Origin: Streptomyces bathyalis
GTDB taxonomy: Bacteria > Actinomycetota > Actinomycetes > Streptomycetales > Streptomycetaceae
Reading direction: 5' to 3'
Assembly: GCF_015910445.1 (NCBI RefSeq)
Contig: NZ_CP048882.1
Coordinates: 6,445,501 to 6,509,500 of the forward strand
Length of the DNA: 64,000 nt
Part shown: positions 8,156 to 16,331 of the stretch, one piece after another
Layout of the letters: the number at the start of each line of letters is the position of its first letter
How positions within the stretch are numbered: the stretch's first letter is position 1
The notes under the pieces: model-generated
What the model was told of the DNA's origin: nothing
Seen by the model: only the letters and a program-made list of their open reading frames with translations
The model's database searches: none
Translations under genes and position numbers: made by a program

Positions 8156-9582
8156 CCTCGGGAGTCCCGTCGCCGTCGCCGTCGTTGTCAAAAGCCGGAG
8201 GCGGGGCCGAGGCGCCGCGCCGATGGCTGCTGCGTCTTGTCGTCTCCTTCGTCTTCTCGCAGGGCGCGGTGAGCATGGCGAGGCCCGCCATCTCCTACCA
8301 CGCGCTGGAACTCGGCGCCGGTGCCCGTGCCGTCGGCGTCGTCACCGCCGCATTCGCGCTGCTGCCGCTGGCGGTCGCCGTACCGCTCGGCAGGCGCACC
8401 GACCGGCAGCGGTGCGGGCCGCTGCTGCCGGCCGGCGTCGGTCTCGTCGCCGCGGGCAGCGCACTGGCCGCCACGGCGCCCTCGCTCGTACTGCTCGCCG
8501 CCTGGAGCGCGCTGCTGGGACTCGGGCACCTGGTGTTCGTGATCGGTGCGCAGTCGCTGGTGGCGCGGCAGAGCGGCCCCGACGAACACGACCGCAACTT
8601 CGGCCACTTCACCATCGGCGGCTCGGCGGGCCAGCTGATCGGGCCCGTGCTCTCGGGCTGGCTCGTGGGCGGTGCGGCCGGCGGACCGCCCGGGACGGGT
8701 GAACACAGCAGTGCCGTCGCCCTGTTCGCCTCCGGTGTGCTGGCGCTCTGCTCGTACGCGACGCTGTGGCGCATCGAGGGCCGTGCGGTGCCGCGGCGGC
8801 CGGGAGGGGGCGGCGCCGCGGGCGGTCCGCCGTCCCTGCCGGTCCCGGTGGCGCGCATTCTGCGCTCGCGCGGGGTGCCCGCGGGCATCCTCGCCTCCCT
8901 CGCGGTGCTCTCCACGACGGACGTGCTCACGGCCTACCTGCCGGTCGTCGGCGAGGAGCGGGGCATCGCACCGGGCGTGGTGGGCCTGCTGCTGAGCCTG
9001 CGCGCCGCGGCGTCCGTGCTCTCGCGCGCCGGGCTGACGAGGATGACGGCCCGGCTCGGCCGGCAGCCGCTGCTCGTCGTCAGCTGCCTCGTCGCGGGTG
9101 TGCTGTGCGTGCTGCTGGCCGTGCACCTGCCGGTGTGGGCGCTGGCCCTCTCGCTCGTGGTGCTCGGGTTCTGCCTCGGCGTCGGCCAGCCGCTGACCAT
9201 GACGACGGTCGTGCAGGCGGCGCCCGACAGCGCACGGTCGACGGCGCTGGCGCTGCGGCTCACGGGCAACAGGCTGGGCCAGGTCGCCGCGCCCGCGGGC
9301 GCCGGGCTGGTCGCGGGCGCGGCAGGAGCGGCGGCACCGTTCGTGCTGCTCGGTGTGCTGCTGCTGGGTGCGTCGGCCACGGCTGCGCGTTCGCGCCCGA
9401 ACCGGCCCAGCACCGCGGAGACATCCGACGGCTCCGACGGCGCGGGAGGTTCGGAAGGCGCCGGGAGTTCGGAACCCGCGGGAAACACCGAGGACGCCGG
9501 GACGGCGGCGAGTGGCGGGGGCCCGGCAGGAGCGGCCGGAGCATCGAGCACGGCAAGCCGGGGGAATTCGAGCCGACGGTAG
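8152..9582 (+). CDS. MFS transporter
   Basis: 476 residues from GTG at 8152, which overlaps the previous stop by the GTGA tetranucleotide. About twelve hydrophobic segments run from LVVSFVFSQGAVSMARP to PFVLLGVLLLGA, with the MFS loop motif GRRTDRQR between spans 2 and 3. The last 60 residues are a low-complexity Gly/Ala/Ser tail, unlikely to matter for transport. Coupling to the molybdoenzyme suggests that both act on one compound. The long frame upstream of 8152 is overlap with the previous gene and is not part of the protein. Substrate is not deducible. Confidence 0.82.
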   Translation: MTSGVPSPSPSLSKAGGGAEAPRRWLLRLVVSFVFSQGAVSMARPAISYHALELGAGARAVGVVTAAFALLPLAVAVPLGRRTDRQRCGPLLPAGVGLVAAGSALAATAPSLVLLAAWSALLGLGHLVFVIGAQSLVARQSGPDEHDRNFGHFTIGGSAGQLIGPVLSGWLVGGAAGGPPGTGEHSSAVALFASGVLALCSYATLWRIEGRAVPRRPGGGGAAGGPPSLPVPVARILRSRGVPAGILASLAVLSTTDVLTAYLPVVGEERGIAPGVVGLLLSLRAAASVLSRAGLTRMTARLGRQPLLVVSCLVAGVLCVLLAVHLPVWALALSLVVLGFCLGVGQPLTMTTVVQAAPDSARSTALALRLTGNRLGQVAAPAGAGLVAGAAGAAAPFVLLGVLLLGASATAARSRPNRPSTAETSDGSDGAGGSEGAGSSEPAGNTEDAGTAASGGGPAGAAGASSTASRGNSSRR

Positions 9583-9650
9583 CCGCGTACGGGCCGCAGG
9601 AGTCGAGGGGAAGTCCCGGGCGCGGGTGACTCATGGCACCCGCCGCCGTG

Positions 9651-9685
9651 CTGACACCCCAAACTAGCGGCGCTAGTTTGGGTCC
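9651..9685 (+). promoter_or_regulatory. Leaderless promoter with embedded 25-bp operator
   Basis: CTGACA (9651-9656), a 17-base spacer and TAGTTT (9674-9679) form a promoter whose -10 box ends six bases before the ATG at 9686, so the transcript should begin at or next to the start codon. The arms CCCAAACTAGC (9658-9668) and its exact reverse complement (9672-9682), separated by GGC, cover the spacer and -10 box. That placement suits a repressor. The cognate regulator is not identified. Confidence 0.7.
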
Positions 9686-11104
9686 ATGCAGGCACACGAC
9701 GGTATGTACATCGACGGCGCGTGGCGCCCCGCAGCATCCTCGGAGAAGCTCGAGGTCATCAACCCCGCGGACGGCAGTGTGATCGCAACGGTGCCGGCGG
9801 GCGGCGAGGAGGACGTGGCCGCCGCGGTACGCGCGGCCCGCGCCGCGTTCCCCGGCTGGGCCGCCACCCCGCCCGCGGAACGCGCGGCGCTGCTGGGCGC
9901 GTTGCACGAGGCTCTGGAGGCCCGGCGCGAGGAGATAGCCGAGACCGTCACGGCGGAGCTGGGATCGCCGCTGGCCTTCTCCAAGGCGGTGCACGCCGCC
10001 GTGCCGGTCGCGGTCTGCGGCAGCTACGCGAAGCTGGCGGCCGAGTACCCCTTCGAGGAGGAGATCGGCAACTCCCGTGTCTTCCACGAGCCGGTGGGCG
10101 TCGTCGGCGCCATCACGCCGTGGAACTATCCGCTGCACCAGATCGTCGCCAAGGTCGCTCCCGCCTTCGCGGCGGGGTGCACCGTCGTGCTCAAGCCCGC
10201 GGAGGACACGCCGCTGGTGGCCCAGCTGTTCGCGGAGGCCGTGCACGAAGTGGGGCTGCCCGCAGGGGTGTTCAACCTCGTGACGGGCCTCGGCCCCGTC
10301 GCGGGACAGGCGCTCGCCGGGCACGAGGACGTCGATCTGGTGTCCTTCACCGGCTCGACCGCCGTGGGCCGGCAGATCGGCGCCGCCGCGGGCGGTTCGG
10401 TCAAGCGCGTCGCTCTGGAGCTGGGCGGCAAGTCCGCCAACGTCATCCTGCCGGGCGCGGATCTGGCCAAGGCCGTCAAGAAGGGTGTCGCCAACGTCAT
10501 GGCCAACTCCGGCCAGACCTGCAGCGCCTGGACGCGCATGCTCGTCGACTCCGAGCACTACGACGAGGCCGTGCGGATGGCTGCCGAAGCCGTCGGCAAG
10601 TATCTGCCGGGCGATCCGAAGGACGAGACGACGCGCATCGGGCCCGTCGTCAACGCCAAGCAGCACGCACGCGTCACCGGCTTCATCGCCAAGGGCGTCG
10701 AGGAGGGCGCCACCCTTGCTGCGGGCGGCCCCGGCGCTCCCGAGGGGTACGAGGACGGCTGCTACGTGCGCCCGACCATCCTGTCCGACGTGACCCCGGA
10801 GATGACCGTCGCCCAGGAGGAGATCTTCGGGCCGGTCCTGTCGATCCTGAAGTACGAGGACGTCGAGGACGCCGTCCGCATCGCCAACGACAGCGTCTAC
10901 GGGCTCGCAGGCGCCGTGTGGGCCAAGGACGAGGACGAGGCCGTCGCCTTCGCCCGCAGGCTGGAGACCGGACAGGTCGACATCAACGGCGGGCGCTTCA
11001 ACCCCCTGGCGCCGTTCGGGGGTTACAAGCAGTCCGGTGTCGGCAGGGAGCTGGGCCGGCACGGGCTGGGCGAGTACCTGCACACCAAGTCCCTGCAGTT
11101 CTAG
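9686..11104 (+). CDS. NAD(P)+-dependent aldehyde dehydrogenase
   Basis: 472 residues from ATG at 9686; a second in-frame ATG lies at 9704, but neither has a good ribosome site, fitting a leaderless message. All ALDH landmarks are present: PWN at 145-147, catalytic-site Lys170 in VVLKPAEDTPL, FTGST at 221-225, general base Glu245 in LELGGKS, nucleophile Cys279 in NSGQTCSAW, and the C-terminal PFGGYKQSGVGRE. It oxidises an aldehyde to the acid in the cytoplasm. The alcohol dehydrogenase gene follows after 123 bases, so together they can take an alcohol to an acid. Substrate unknown; family certain. Confidence 0.94.
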   Translation: MQAHDGMYIDGAWRPAASSEKLEVINPADGSVIATVPAGGEEDVAAAVRAARAAFPGWAATPPAERAALLGALHEALEARREEIAETVTAELGSPLAFSKAVHAAVPVAVCGSYAKLAAEYPFEEEIGNSRVFHEPVGVVGAITPWNYPLHQIVAKVAPAFAAGCTVVLKPAEDTPLVAQLFAEAVHEVGLPAGVFNLVTGLGPVAGQALAGHEDVDLVSFTGSTAVGRQIGAAAGGSVKRVALELGGKSANVILPGADLAKAVKKGVANVMANSGQTCSAWTRMLVDSEHYDEAVRMAAEAVGKYLPGDPKDETTRIGPVVNAKQHARVTGFIAKGVEEGATLAAGGPGAPEGYEDGCYVRPTILSDVTPEMTVAQEEIFGPVLSILKYEDVEDAVRIANDSVYGLAGAVWAKDEDEAVAFARRLETGQVDINGGRFNPLAPFGGYKQSGVGRELGRHGLGEYLHTKSLQF

Positions 11105-11227
11105 GGGTTTTCGCGGACCGGTCCCGGCCGGTGGCGCCTCCGGGCGTCCCGGCACGGGCCCGCGCGATTCCCCACCCGAGCCCGCGCACGAACCGTGCGA
11201 TCCCACCGACCCCGCCAGGAGCCCGAC

Positions 11228-12331
11228 ATGGTCCGCGCCGCCGTACTCTCCGCCGTCGGAACGCCGCTCGAAGTCACCGACATCGACCTGCCCGAGCCGG
11301 GCCCGGGACAGGTCAGGGTGCGCCTGGCCGCGGCCGGCGTCTGCCACTCCGACCTGTCGCTCTCCAACGGCACGCTGCGACAGCCCGTACCGGCCGTGCT
11401 CGGCCACGAGGGCGCGGGCACGGTCGTCTCCGTCGGCGAGGGCGTGGAAGGGCACGCGCCCGGTGACCCCGTCGTCCTCAACTGGGCGCCCTCCTGCGGC
11501 GAATGCCACTTCTGCGGGACGCTCGAAGAGCCATGGCTGTGCGTGAACGCCAACGCCGGCACGACCGTCCCATACGCACGCACCGGGGCGGGGGAGGAGC
11601 TCTACCCCGGGCTCAGCTCCGCCGTCTTCGCGGAGGAGACCGTCGTCTCCTCCCGCTCGCTGCTGCCGCTGCCCGCGGGGGTGCCGCTCGACGAGGCCGC
11701 GCTGCTGGGCTGCGCCGCCCTGACGGGGTACGGCGCGGTGCACCACAGCGCCCGGGTCCGCTCCGGCGAGTCGGTGGCCGTCTTCGGGGTCGGCGGCGTC
11801 GGGCTCGCCGCGACCCAGTCGGCGCGGCTGGCCGGGGCGGGAGCCGTGATCGCGGTCGATGTCTCCCCGGAGAAGGAGGAGTTGGCGCGGGCGGCCGGCG
11901 CGAGCGAGTTCGTCGTCGCCTCGGAGACGACCGCCAAGGAGATCCGCAAACTCACCGGAGGCCACGGAGCGGACGTGGCCATCGAGTGCGTCGGGCGGGC
12001 GGAGACCATCCGCACCGCCTGGAACTCCACGCGGCGCGGCGGCCGTACGAGCGTGGTCGGCATCGGAGGCAAGGAAGAGCAGGTGCAGTTCTCGGCGTTG
12101 GAGATCTTCCACTTCGCCCGCACCCTCACCGGCTGCGTCTACGGCAACTGCGACCCGGCCCGGGATCTGCCCACGCTGGCGGAGCACATACGTCAAGGGC
12201 GCCTGGATCTGGGCGCGTTGGTGACGGAGCGGATCGGCCTGGAGGGCATTCCAGCGGCCTTCGAGGCGATGCTCGCCGGACGCGGCGGGCGCGCGCTGGT
12301 GGTCTTCGACGGTCAGTCCGTCGCGTCCTGA
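11228..12331 (+). CDS. Zinc-dependent alcohol dehydrogenase
   Basis: 367 residues from ATG at 11228 with CCAGGAG upstream. The catalytic zinc region is GVCHSD (Cys39, His40) and GHE (60-62); the structural zinc is held by four cysteines at about 90, 93, 96 and 105. The Rossmann core shows VFGVGGVGLAA. This is a medium-chain dehydrogenase of the class III-like group, oxidising an alcohol with NAD+ or a related cofactor. It probably supplies the aldehyde used by the preceding dehydrogenase. Its 3' end overlaps the convergent LysR gene by 19 bases. Substrate is not indicated. Confidence 0.92.
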   Translation: MVRAAVLSAVGTPLEVTDIDLPEPGPGQVRVRLAAAGVCHSDLSLSNGTLRQPVPAVLGHEGAGTVVSVGEGVEGHAPGDPVVLNWAPSCGECHFCGTLEEPWLCVNANAGTTVPYARTGAGEELYPGLSSAVFAEETVVSSRSLLPLPAGVPLDEAALLGCAALTGYGAVHHSARVRSGESVAVFGVGGVGLAATQSARLAGAGAVIAVDVSPEKEELARAAGASEFVVASETTAKEIRKLTGGHGADVAIECVGRAETIRTAWNSTRRGGRTSVVGIGGKEEQVQFSALEIFHFARTLTGCVYGNCDPARDLPTLAEHIRQGRLDLGALVTERIGLEGIPAAFEAMLAGRGGRALVVFDGQSVAS

Positions 12332-13248
12332 CCGTCCGGAGTGACCGCCCTGGAAGGCTCGGTGGAGGCGGCGTCACGCAGATGTCCGGCCAGCGCGGTG
12401 GTGGCTGCCGACGCGGCGTCGTCGATGACGCCCCATGCCAGCAGGTGACGGCGGCGGGCCCAGGAGTCCCGCAGCTCGCACACGTCCAGTCGCCGGTCCG
12501 GGTCGAGGGCGCGGCGCGGTACGACGGCGAGGCCCGCACCGGCGGCGGCGAGAGCGACGACAACGCTGAGGTCGGCGACCGTGGTGCGGTAGCGCGCCAC
12601 CGAAGCGTGCGGCCCGGCGTGCTTCTCGATCCAGCGGCGCAGTGAGGAGTCGGCGTCGAGTCCGACGAGAGGGTGCTCGGTGACCTCGCTGTAGCTGAGC
12701 GCGTTCCGCCCGGCGAGGATCCCTCCGGCCTGGCCGATCACGACGAGGGAGTCGTCGCCGAGCGGCTCCACGCGCAGGCCGCAGTCGCGGGCCTCGTCGT
12801 CGAGGACGACCCCGAGATGCGCCTCGCCGTCCGCGAGCATCCGCACGGTCTCCGGAGTGCGGCTCTCCGACACCTTGACGTCGACGTCCGGGTGGGCACG
12901 GAGGAAGGAGACCAGGGCACGCGGTACGAGCCGGTGCATCGCGGACCCGCCGCCCAGCAGGGTCAGGGGAGCGGACCGGGGCCGGGCGTAGCTGGCGACG
13001 GCGCTCTCGAGCCGCGCGGTCCGCGTGAGCACATCGCGCGCATGACGGGCCAGGGTCGCCCCGGCCGGTGTGGGCCGGACTCCGCGCCGGCCCCGTATCA
13101 GCAGCGCCACACCGGTCTGACGCTCCAGCGAGCGCACCCTGGCGCCGGCCGAGGGCAGGCTCAGATGCATCCGGTGCGCACCCGCGGTGATCGACCCCTC
13201 CGTCACGATGTGGAGAAACAGCCGCAGATCGTCCAAGTCGTAGCGCAC
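12313..13248 (-). CDS. LysR-family transcriptional regulator
   Basis: 311 residues from GTG at 13248. The N-terminal winged HTH (DLRLFLHIVTEGSITAGAHRMHLSLPSAGARVRSLE) occupies residues 5-60, followed by the linker helix and a substrate-binding domain from about residue 90. It is divergent from the TSUP permease gene, with 83 bases between them, the usual LysR/target arrangement. The start has little ribosome site; a TAGGCT box ends six bases before it, suggesting a leaderless message. The perfect inverted repeat in the intergenic region is the probable binding site. The gene converges on and overlaps the alcohol dehydrogenase. Confidence 0.9.
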   Translation of the reverse strand: MRYDLDDLRLFLHIVTEGSITAGAHRMHLSLPSAGARVRSLERQTGVALLIRGRRGVRPTPAGATLARHARDVLTRTARLESAVASYARPRSAPLTLLGGGSAMHRLVPRALVSFLRAHPDVDVKVSESRTPETVRMLADGEAHLGVVLDDEARDCGLRVEPLGDDSLVVIGQAGGILAGRNALSYSEVTEHPLVGLDADSSLRRWIEKHAGPHASVARYRTTVADLSVVVALAAAGAGLAVVPRRALDPDRRLDVCELRDSWARRRHLLAWGVIDDAASAATTALAGHLRDAASTEPSRAVTPDGQDATD

Positions 13249-13276
13249 CGCCTCAGCCTAAGGAGCAGCCTTAGGC
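13249..13276 (-). promoter_or_regulatory. LysR promoter -10 box within 8-bp inverted repeat
   Basis: GCCTAAGG (13256-13263) and CCTTAGGC (13269-13276) are exact reverse complements separated by AGCAG. On the minus strand the same bases contain TAGGCT (13260-13255), six bases before the LysR GTG. The repeat can therefore serve as an autoregulatory site and, lying about 55 bases upstream of the TSUP start, as an activation site for that gene. Repeat seen directly; role inferred. Confidence 0.6.
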
Positions 13277-13331
13277 CGGGTACAGCGATTACGCATTGTG
13301 AAATGGCTGGTCACGGCCTCATGCTCGACGG

Positions 13332-14093
13332 GTGTTCGAGATATTGCTCGCCCTGCTCGCCGGTATCGCCGCCGGAGCGCTGAACGCCGTCGGCGGCGGT
13401 GGCACCTTCGTGGCGCTGCCCGCACTCGTCGCCCTGGGCCTGACGCCGGTGACGGCGAACGCGTTGTCGCGGATCGCCCTCGTGCCCGGAGCCCTGGCCG
13501 GCGCCTGGGTGTGCCGGCGCGAGATCGGCCCGGTCGGACCGACCTCCATGAGGGAGCTGACGGCGGTCAGCGTGGTCGGCGGCGGGGTGGGTGCAGGTCT
13601 GCTGCTGGTGCTGCCGGCATCGTCGTTCGACGCCGCCGCGCCGTGGCTGCTCGCCTTCGCCACCGTGGTCCTCGCCTTCGGCCGGCGCGTGTCGCAGGCG
13701 CTGAGCGACCGGCTGGGCCGCTCGGTCGCCCTCAGTTCCCGGGCCCTTCTGACCGGGCAGTTCTTCATCGCCGTGTACGGGGGCTACTTCGGCGGGGCCG
13801 TCGGCGTGATGATGCTGGCCCTGTGGGGCATCGGCCTCGGCCTCGACTCGGCGGCCGGCAATCCGATGCGCATCGCACAGCTCGCGGCCATCTTCGCCAG
13901 CGCGACGGTGCTCTTCCTCGTTGCCTCCGACGCGCTGAGCGCCCCGCTGCTGCTCGGTGCCATGCTGGTCGGTGCCGTGGCCGGTGGCTACGGAGGCGCC
14001 CATCTCGCCCGCCGCCTCCCCGCCCCGCTGCTGCGGGGCGTACTTCTGACCACCGCGGTGACGACGACCGTCCTGTACTTCCTGCGCGGCTGA
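13332..14093 (+). CDS. TSUP-family permease (TauE/SafE-like sulfite/organosulfonate exporter)
   Basis: 253 residues from GTG at 13332. The protein is almost wholly hydrophobic, with seven to eight membrane spans. It opens with the family signature LLAGIAAGALNAVGGGGTFVALPALV and repeats it in the second half as YGGYFGGAVGVMMLALWGIGLG. TSUP proteins export sulfite, sulfoacetate or other small acids, or take up such anions. Being divergent from a LysR gene fits sulfur-compound or organic-acid control. The ribosome site is weak. No sulfur-metabolism enzyme is adjacent, so the substrate stays open. Confidence 0.88.
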   Translation: MFEILLALLAGIAAGALNAVGGGGTFVALPALVALGLTPVTANALSRIALVPGALAGAWVCRREIGPVGPTSMRELTAVSVVGGGVGAGLLLVLPASSFDAAAPWLLAFATVVLAFGRRVSQALSDRLGRSVALSSRALLTGQFFIAVYGGYFGGAVGVMMLALWGIGLGLDSAAGNPMRIAQLAAIFASATVLFLVASDALSAPLLLGAMLVGAVAGGYGGAHLARRLPAPLLRGVLLTTAVTTTVLYFLRG

Positions 14094-14169
14094 CCGCCGC
14101 GTCCCGCTCCGACGATTCGGAACGCGCGCCCCCACAGGGCTGCGCGCCGGCCGCCTCCCGCCCCGTCCG

Positions 14170-14235
14170 GTCTCGGCCGGGGAACGTCTCGGCCGGGGAA
14201 CGTCTCAGTCGGGGAAACGTCTCAGCCGGGGAAAC
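14170..14235. repeat. Four tandem copies of a 16-17 bp unit
   Basis: Four consecutive units of the form GTCTC(G/A)G(C/T)CGGGGAA(A)C run across the end of the minus-strand TetR gene; the first two are identical. They include the last codons and stop of that gene, so copy number changes would alter its C-terminus or 3' flank. No regulatory role is evident. Confidence 0.7.
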
Positions 14236-14845
14236 CCGCGGCCAGCCCGTCGACGATCGCGCGCAGCCCCGTCTCGAACGCCCCGTCGTCGACCTGCTGT
14301 TGATGCCTGGCGAGCAGGTGGGCCTGGTCCAGGTGCGGGTAGTCGCCCTCGTACAAGGACGCGTCGCCGACGAAGCCGCGGGCGAACGAACCGAGCGCCG
14401 ACCCGGCCACGAAGTAACGCATGAGGGCGCCGATGTGGGTGGCCTGCGCGTTGGTCCAGCCCGCCGCGGTCATCGCGCCGAAGACCGCGTCGGCCATCCG
14501 CAGCTGGCTCGGGCGCCGGCCCGGGCCCTGCGCCAGGAACGGCACGATGTTCGGGTGCGCGTTGAGGGCCGCGCGGTAGGAGCGTGCCCACTGCACCAGC
14601 GCCTCCCGCCAGTCCGTGCCGTCGGCGAACATCGACACCTCGACCTGCGCGCACACCGTGTCGGCGGCGGCGTCGAGGATCTCGTCCTTGTTGCGGAAGT
14701 GGTTGTACAACGACGGTCCGCTCACGCCGAGTTCGGCAGCGAGACGGCGCGTGGAGACGGCCTGGAGCCCTTCCGCGTCCACGAGCGCCAGCGCGCACGC
14801 GACGATCCTCTCGCGGTTCAGCAGCGGCTTGGGCGGTCTGGCCAT
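14222..14845 (-). CDS. TetR/AcrR-family regulator
   Basis: 207 residues from ATG at 14845. Residues 9-57 form the TetR HTH (RERIVACALALVDAEGLQAVSTRRLAAELGVSGPSLYNHFRNKDEIL). The C-terminal part resembles the tetracycline-repressor-type ligand domain. A TACCAT box lies seven bases before the ATG and no clear ribosome site is visible, so translation may be leaderless. It converges with the TSUP gene and has no obvious partner; the TetR and MaoC genes to the right belong to another operator. Target unknown. Confidence 0.88.
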   Translation of the reverse strand: MARPPKPLLNRERIVACALALVDAEGLQAVSTRRLAAELGVSGPSLYNHFRNKDEILDAAADTVCAQVEVSMFADGTDWREALVQWARSYRAALNAHPNIVPFLAQGPGRRPSQLRMADAVFGAMTAAGWTNAQATHIGALMRYFVAGSALGSFARGFVGDASLYEGDYPHLDQAHLLARHQQQVDDGAFETGLRAIVDGLAAGFPG

Positions 14846-15016
14846 GCGGTGAATGGTAGAGCGGCCGGAACGGGGAACCGGCGCCGGTCACTTCCCCGCC
14901 ACCGTCACGCCGGGGCGGGGCGTTCTGCGCGCGGAGCCCTGCCGGGCGGACGGCGCGGGCGCCTCGCCCGCGCTTCCGCCGCCGTACGGCCCCGCCACCG
15001 GCCGCAACGCCCGCGG

Positions 15017-15032
15017 CTAAGCATCTGCTCAG
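15017..15032 (+). promoter_or_regulatory. Operator CTAAGC-N4-GCTCAG upstream of tetR
   Basis: CTAAGC, ATCT, GCTCAG: imperfect dyad of 16 bases ending 46 bases before the TetR start at 15079. The same half-sites with the same spacing occur upstream of the MaoC gene at 16254-16269, which marks this as the binding site of a shared regulator, most simply the TetR protein encoded here. Confidence 0.65.
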
Positions 15033-15078
15033 TCGCCGATGTATGGTGTTCGACCGGTCGACGGGAAGGGCACAGGCA

Positions 15079-15750
15079 ATGGCATCGGAGGCGGAACCCC
15101 GGGTCGCGGCTGCCGACGAATCCTTCGAGGGCGTGACCCCGGATGCCGCGCGGCGGCTGCTGCTGGGTGCGGTGGACGCGTTCGCGGAGCGCGGTTTCCA
15201 CGCCACGACCACCCGCGACATCGCCGGCCGCGCGGGGATGAGCCCTGCCGCGCTCTACATCCACTACAAGACCAAGGAAGAACTCCTCTTCCAGATCAGC
15301 AAGGTCGGACACGAGCGTTCCGTGAGCGTGCTGGCCGAGGCCGCCGAAGGCGGCGGCAGCGACTCCGGCCGGCTGGCCCGTGCCGTGCGCCACTTCGTCC
15401 GCTGGCACGCCGAGCACCACACGACGGCACGCGTAGTGCAGTACGAACTGGCGGCGCTCGGCGAGGGGCACTACGAGGAGATCGTCGAACTGCGCCGCCG
15501 CAGCGAGGAGATCCTGCGCGGCGTGCTGGAGAGCGGAGACGCCTCGGGCGAGTTCGAGATCGCCGACATCCGCGGCACGACGCTCGCGGTGATGTCCCTC
15601 TGCATCGACGTGGCCCGCTGGTACAGCCCGTCCGGCCGCAGGACACCGGACGAGATCGGCACGCTCTACGCCGACCTCGTCCTGCGCATGGTCGCCCCGC
15701 AAGGTGACGCCCGGGGTCCCGGGCCGGGGGCCGGCGCCGGCCCCCGGTGA
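15079..15750 (+). CDS. TetR/AcrR-family regulator, probable MaoC/fatty-acid regulator
   Basis: 223 residues from ATG at 15079 with AAGGG upstream; an in-frame ATG at 15043 lacks a ribosome site. The HTH (RRLLLGAVDAFAERGFHATTTRDIAGRAGMSPAALYIHYKTKEELLF) is at about residues 24-72. The remainder resembles the ligand domain of TetR proteins that bind acyl-CoA-type molecules. The gene ends one base before the convergent MaoC gene ends, and both promoters carry the same CTAAGC/GCTCAG dyad. It should therefore repress itself and the MaoC hydratase. The proline/glycine-rich last 15 residues look unstructured. Confidence 0.88.
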   Translation: MASEAEPRVAAADESFEGVTPDAARRLLLGAVDAFAERGFHATTTRDIAGRAGMSPAALYIHYKTKEELLFQISKVGHERSVSVLAEAAEGGGSDSGRLARAVRHFVRWHAEHHTTARVVQYELAALGEGHYEEIVELRRRSEEILRGVLESGDASGEFEIADIRGTTLAVMSLCIDVARWYSPSGRRTPDEIGTLYADLVLRMVAPQGDARGPGPGAGAGPR

Positions 15751-15751
15751 T

Positions 15752-16213
15752 CTACCAGAAGTAGCGGCTGAGGGTCTCGGCCACGCACACCGGCTTGTCG
15801 CCGCCCTCGCGCTCTACCGTCACCTTGGCCGCGACCTGCACGCCGCCGCCGGCCTCGCTGACGTCGACGAGTTCCGCCCGTGCGCGCAGCCGTGAGCCGA
15901 CCGGCACCGGCGCGGGGAATCGGACCTTGTTCACGCCGTAGTTGACGCCCATCCGGACCCCCTCCACGCGCATGATCTGCGGTACGAGGTCGGGCAGCAG
16001 GGAGAGGGTCAGATATCCGTGCGCGATGGTCGTGCCGAAGGGGCCGTCCTTCGCGCGTGCCGGGTCGACGTGGATCCACTGGTGGTCGCCCGTCGCGTCC
16101 GCGAACAGGTCGATCCGCTTCTGGTCGATCTCCAGCCAGTCGCTGAAGCCGAGTTCCTGGCCGACCGCGGCCACCAGTTCGTCGGTCGAGGTGAAGACCC
16201 GGGGCTCCGCCAT
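15752..16213 (-). CDS. MaoC-family (R)-enoyl-CoA hydratase
   Basis: 153 residues from ATG at 16213 with GGGAGG eight bases upstream. The hydratase-2 motif is ADATGDHQWIHVDPARA, giving the catalytic pair Asp43 and His48. The hot-dog fold continues with AHGYLTLSLLPxL and GVNYGVNKVRFPAPVPVGSRLRA, very close to the mycobacterial Rv0130 type. It hydrates trans-2-enoyl-CoA to (R)-3-hydroxyacyl-CoA in the cytoplasm. The promoter holds a 22-base near-palindrome shared with the neighbouring TetR gene, so fatty-acid- or acyl-CoA-responsive control is likely. Confidence 0.92.
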   Translation of the reverse strand: MAEPRVFTSTDELVAAVGQELGFSDWLEIDQKRIDLFADATGDHQWIHVDPARAKDGPFGTTIAHGYLTLSLLPDLVPQIMRVEGVRMGVNYGVNKVRFPAPVPVGSRLRARAELVDVSEAGGGVQVAAKVTVEREGGDKPVCVAETLSRYFW

Positions 16214-16250
16214 CCGTACAACCTCCCGCATGCGTGTCGCGCGCCGCCGG

Positions 16251-16272
16251 ATGCTAAGCGCTCGCTCAGCAT
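16251..16272 (-). promoter_or_regulatory. 22-bp near-perfect palindrome upstream of maoC
   Basis: ATGCTAAGC, GCTC, GCTCAGCAT: the arms are reverse complements apart from one position. The inner CTAAGC-N4-GCTCAG equals the site upstream of the TetR gene at 15017. It lies 38 bases before the MaoC start, where a repressor would block the promoter. Confidence 0.7.
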
Positions 16273-16331
16273 GCTGCGGTGCTGTCGCGCGTGTCAACGT
16301 CCGCAGGAAGCGGGAGGCGCGTGCGGTGTCG

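Noticed and set aside
5753..8191. 812-codon minus-strand open frame opposite the molybdoenzyme gene
   Set aside because: It mirrors the plus-strand gene in a GC-rich sequence; its translation is low-complexity Gly/Val/Arg/His with no domain, whereas the plus strand has complete cofactor motifs.
9260..12196. 978-codon minus-strand frame opposite ALDH and ADH
   Set aside because: Spans three convincing plus-strand genes and has no recognisable domain; a product of biased third positions.
14170..14235. Tandem 16-17 bp units as regulatory sites
   Set aside because: They lie at the end of a gene between convergent genes, where no promoter is expected; retained only as a repeat.
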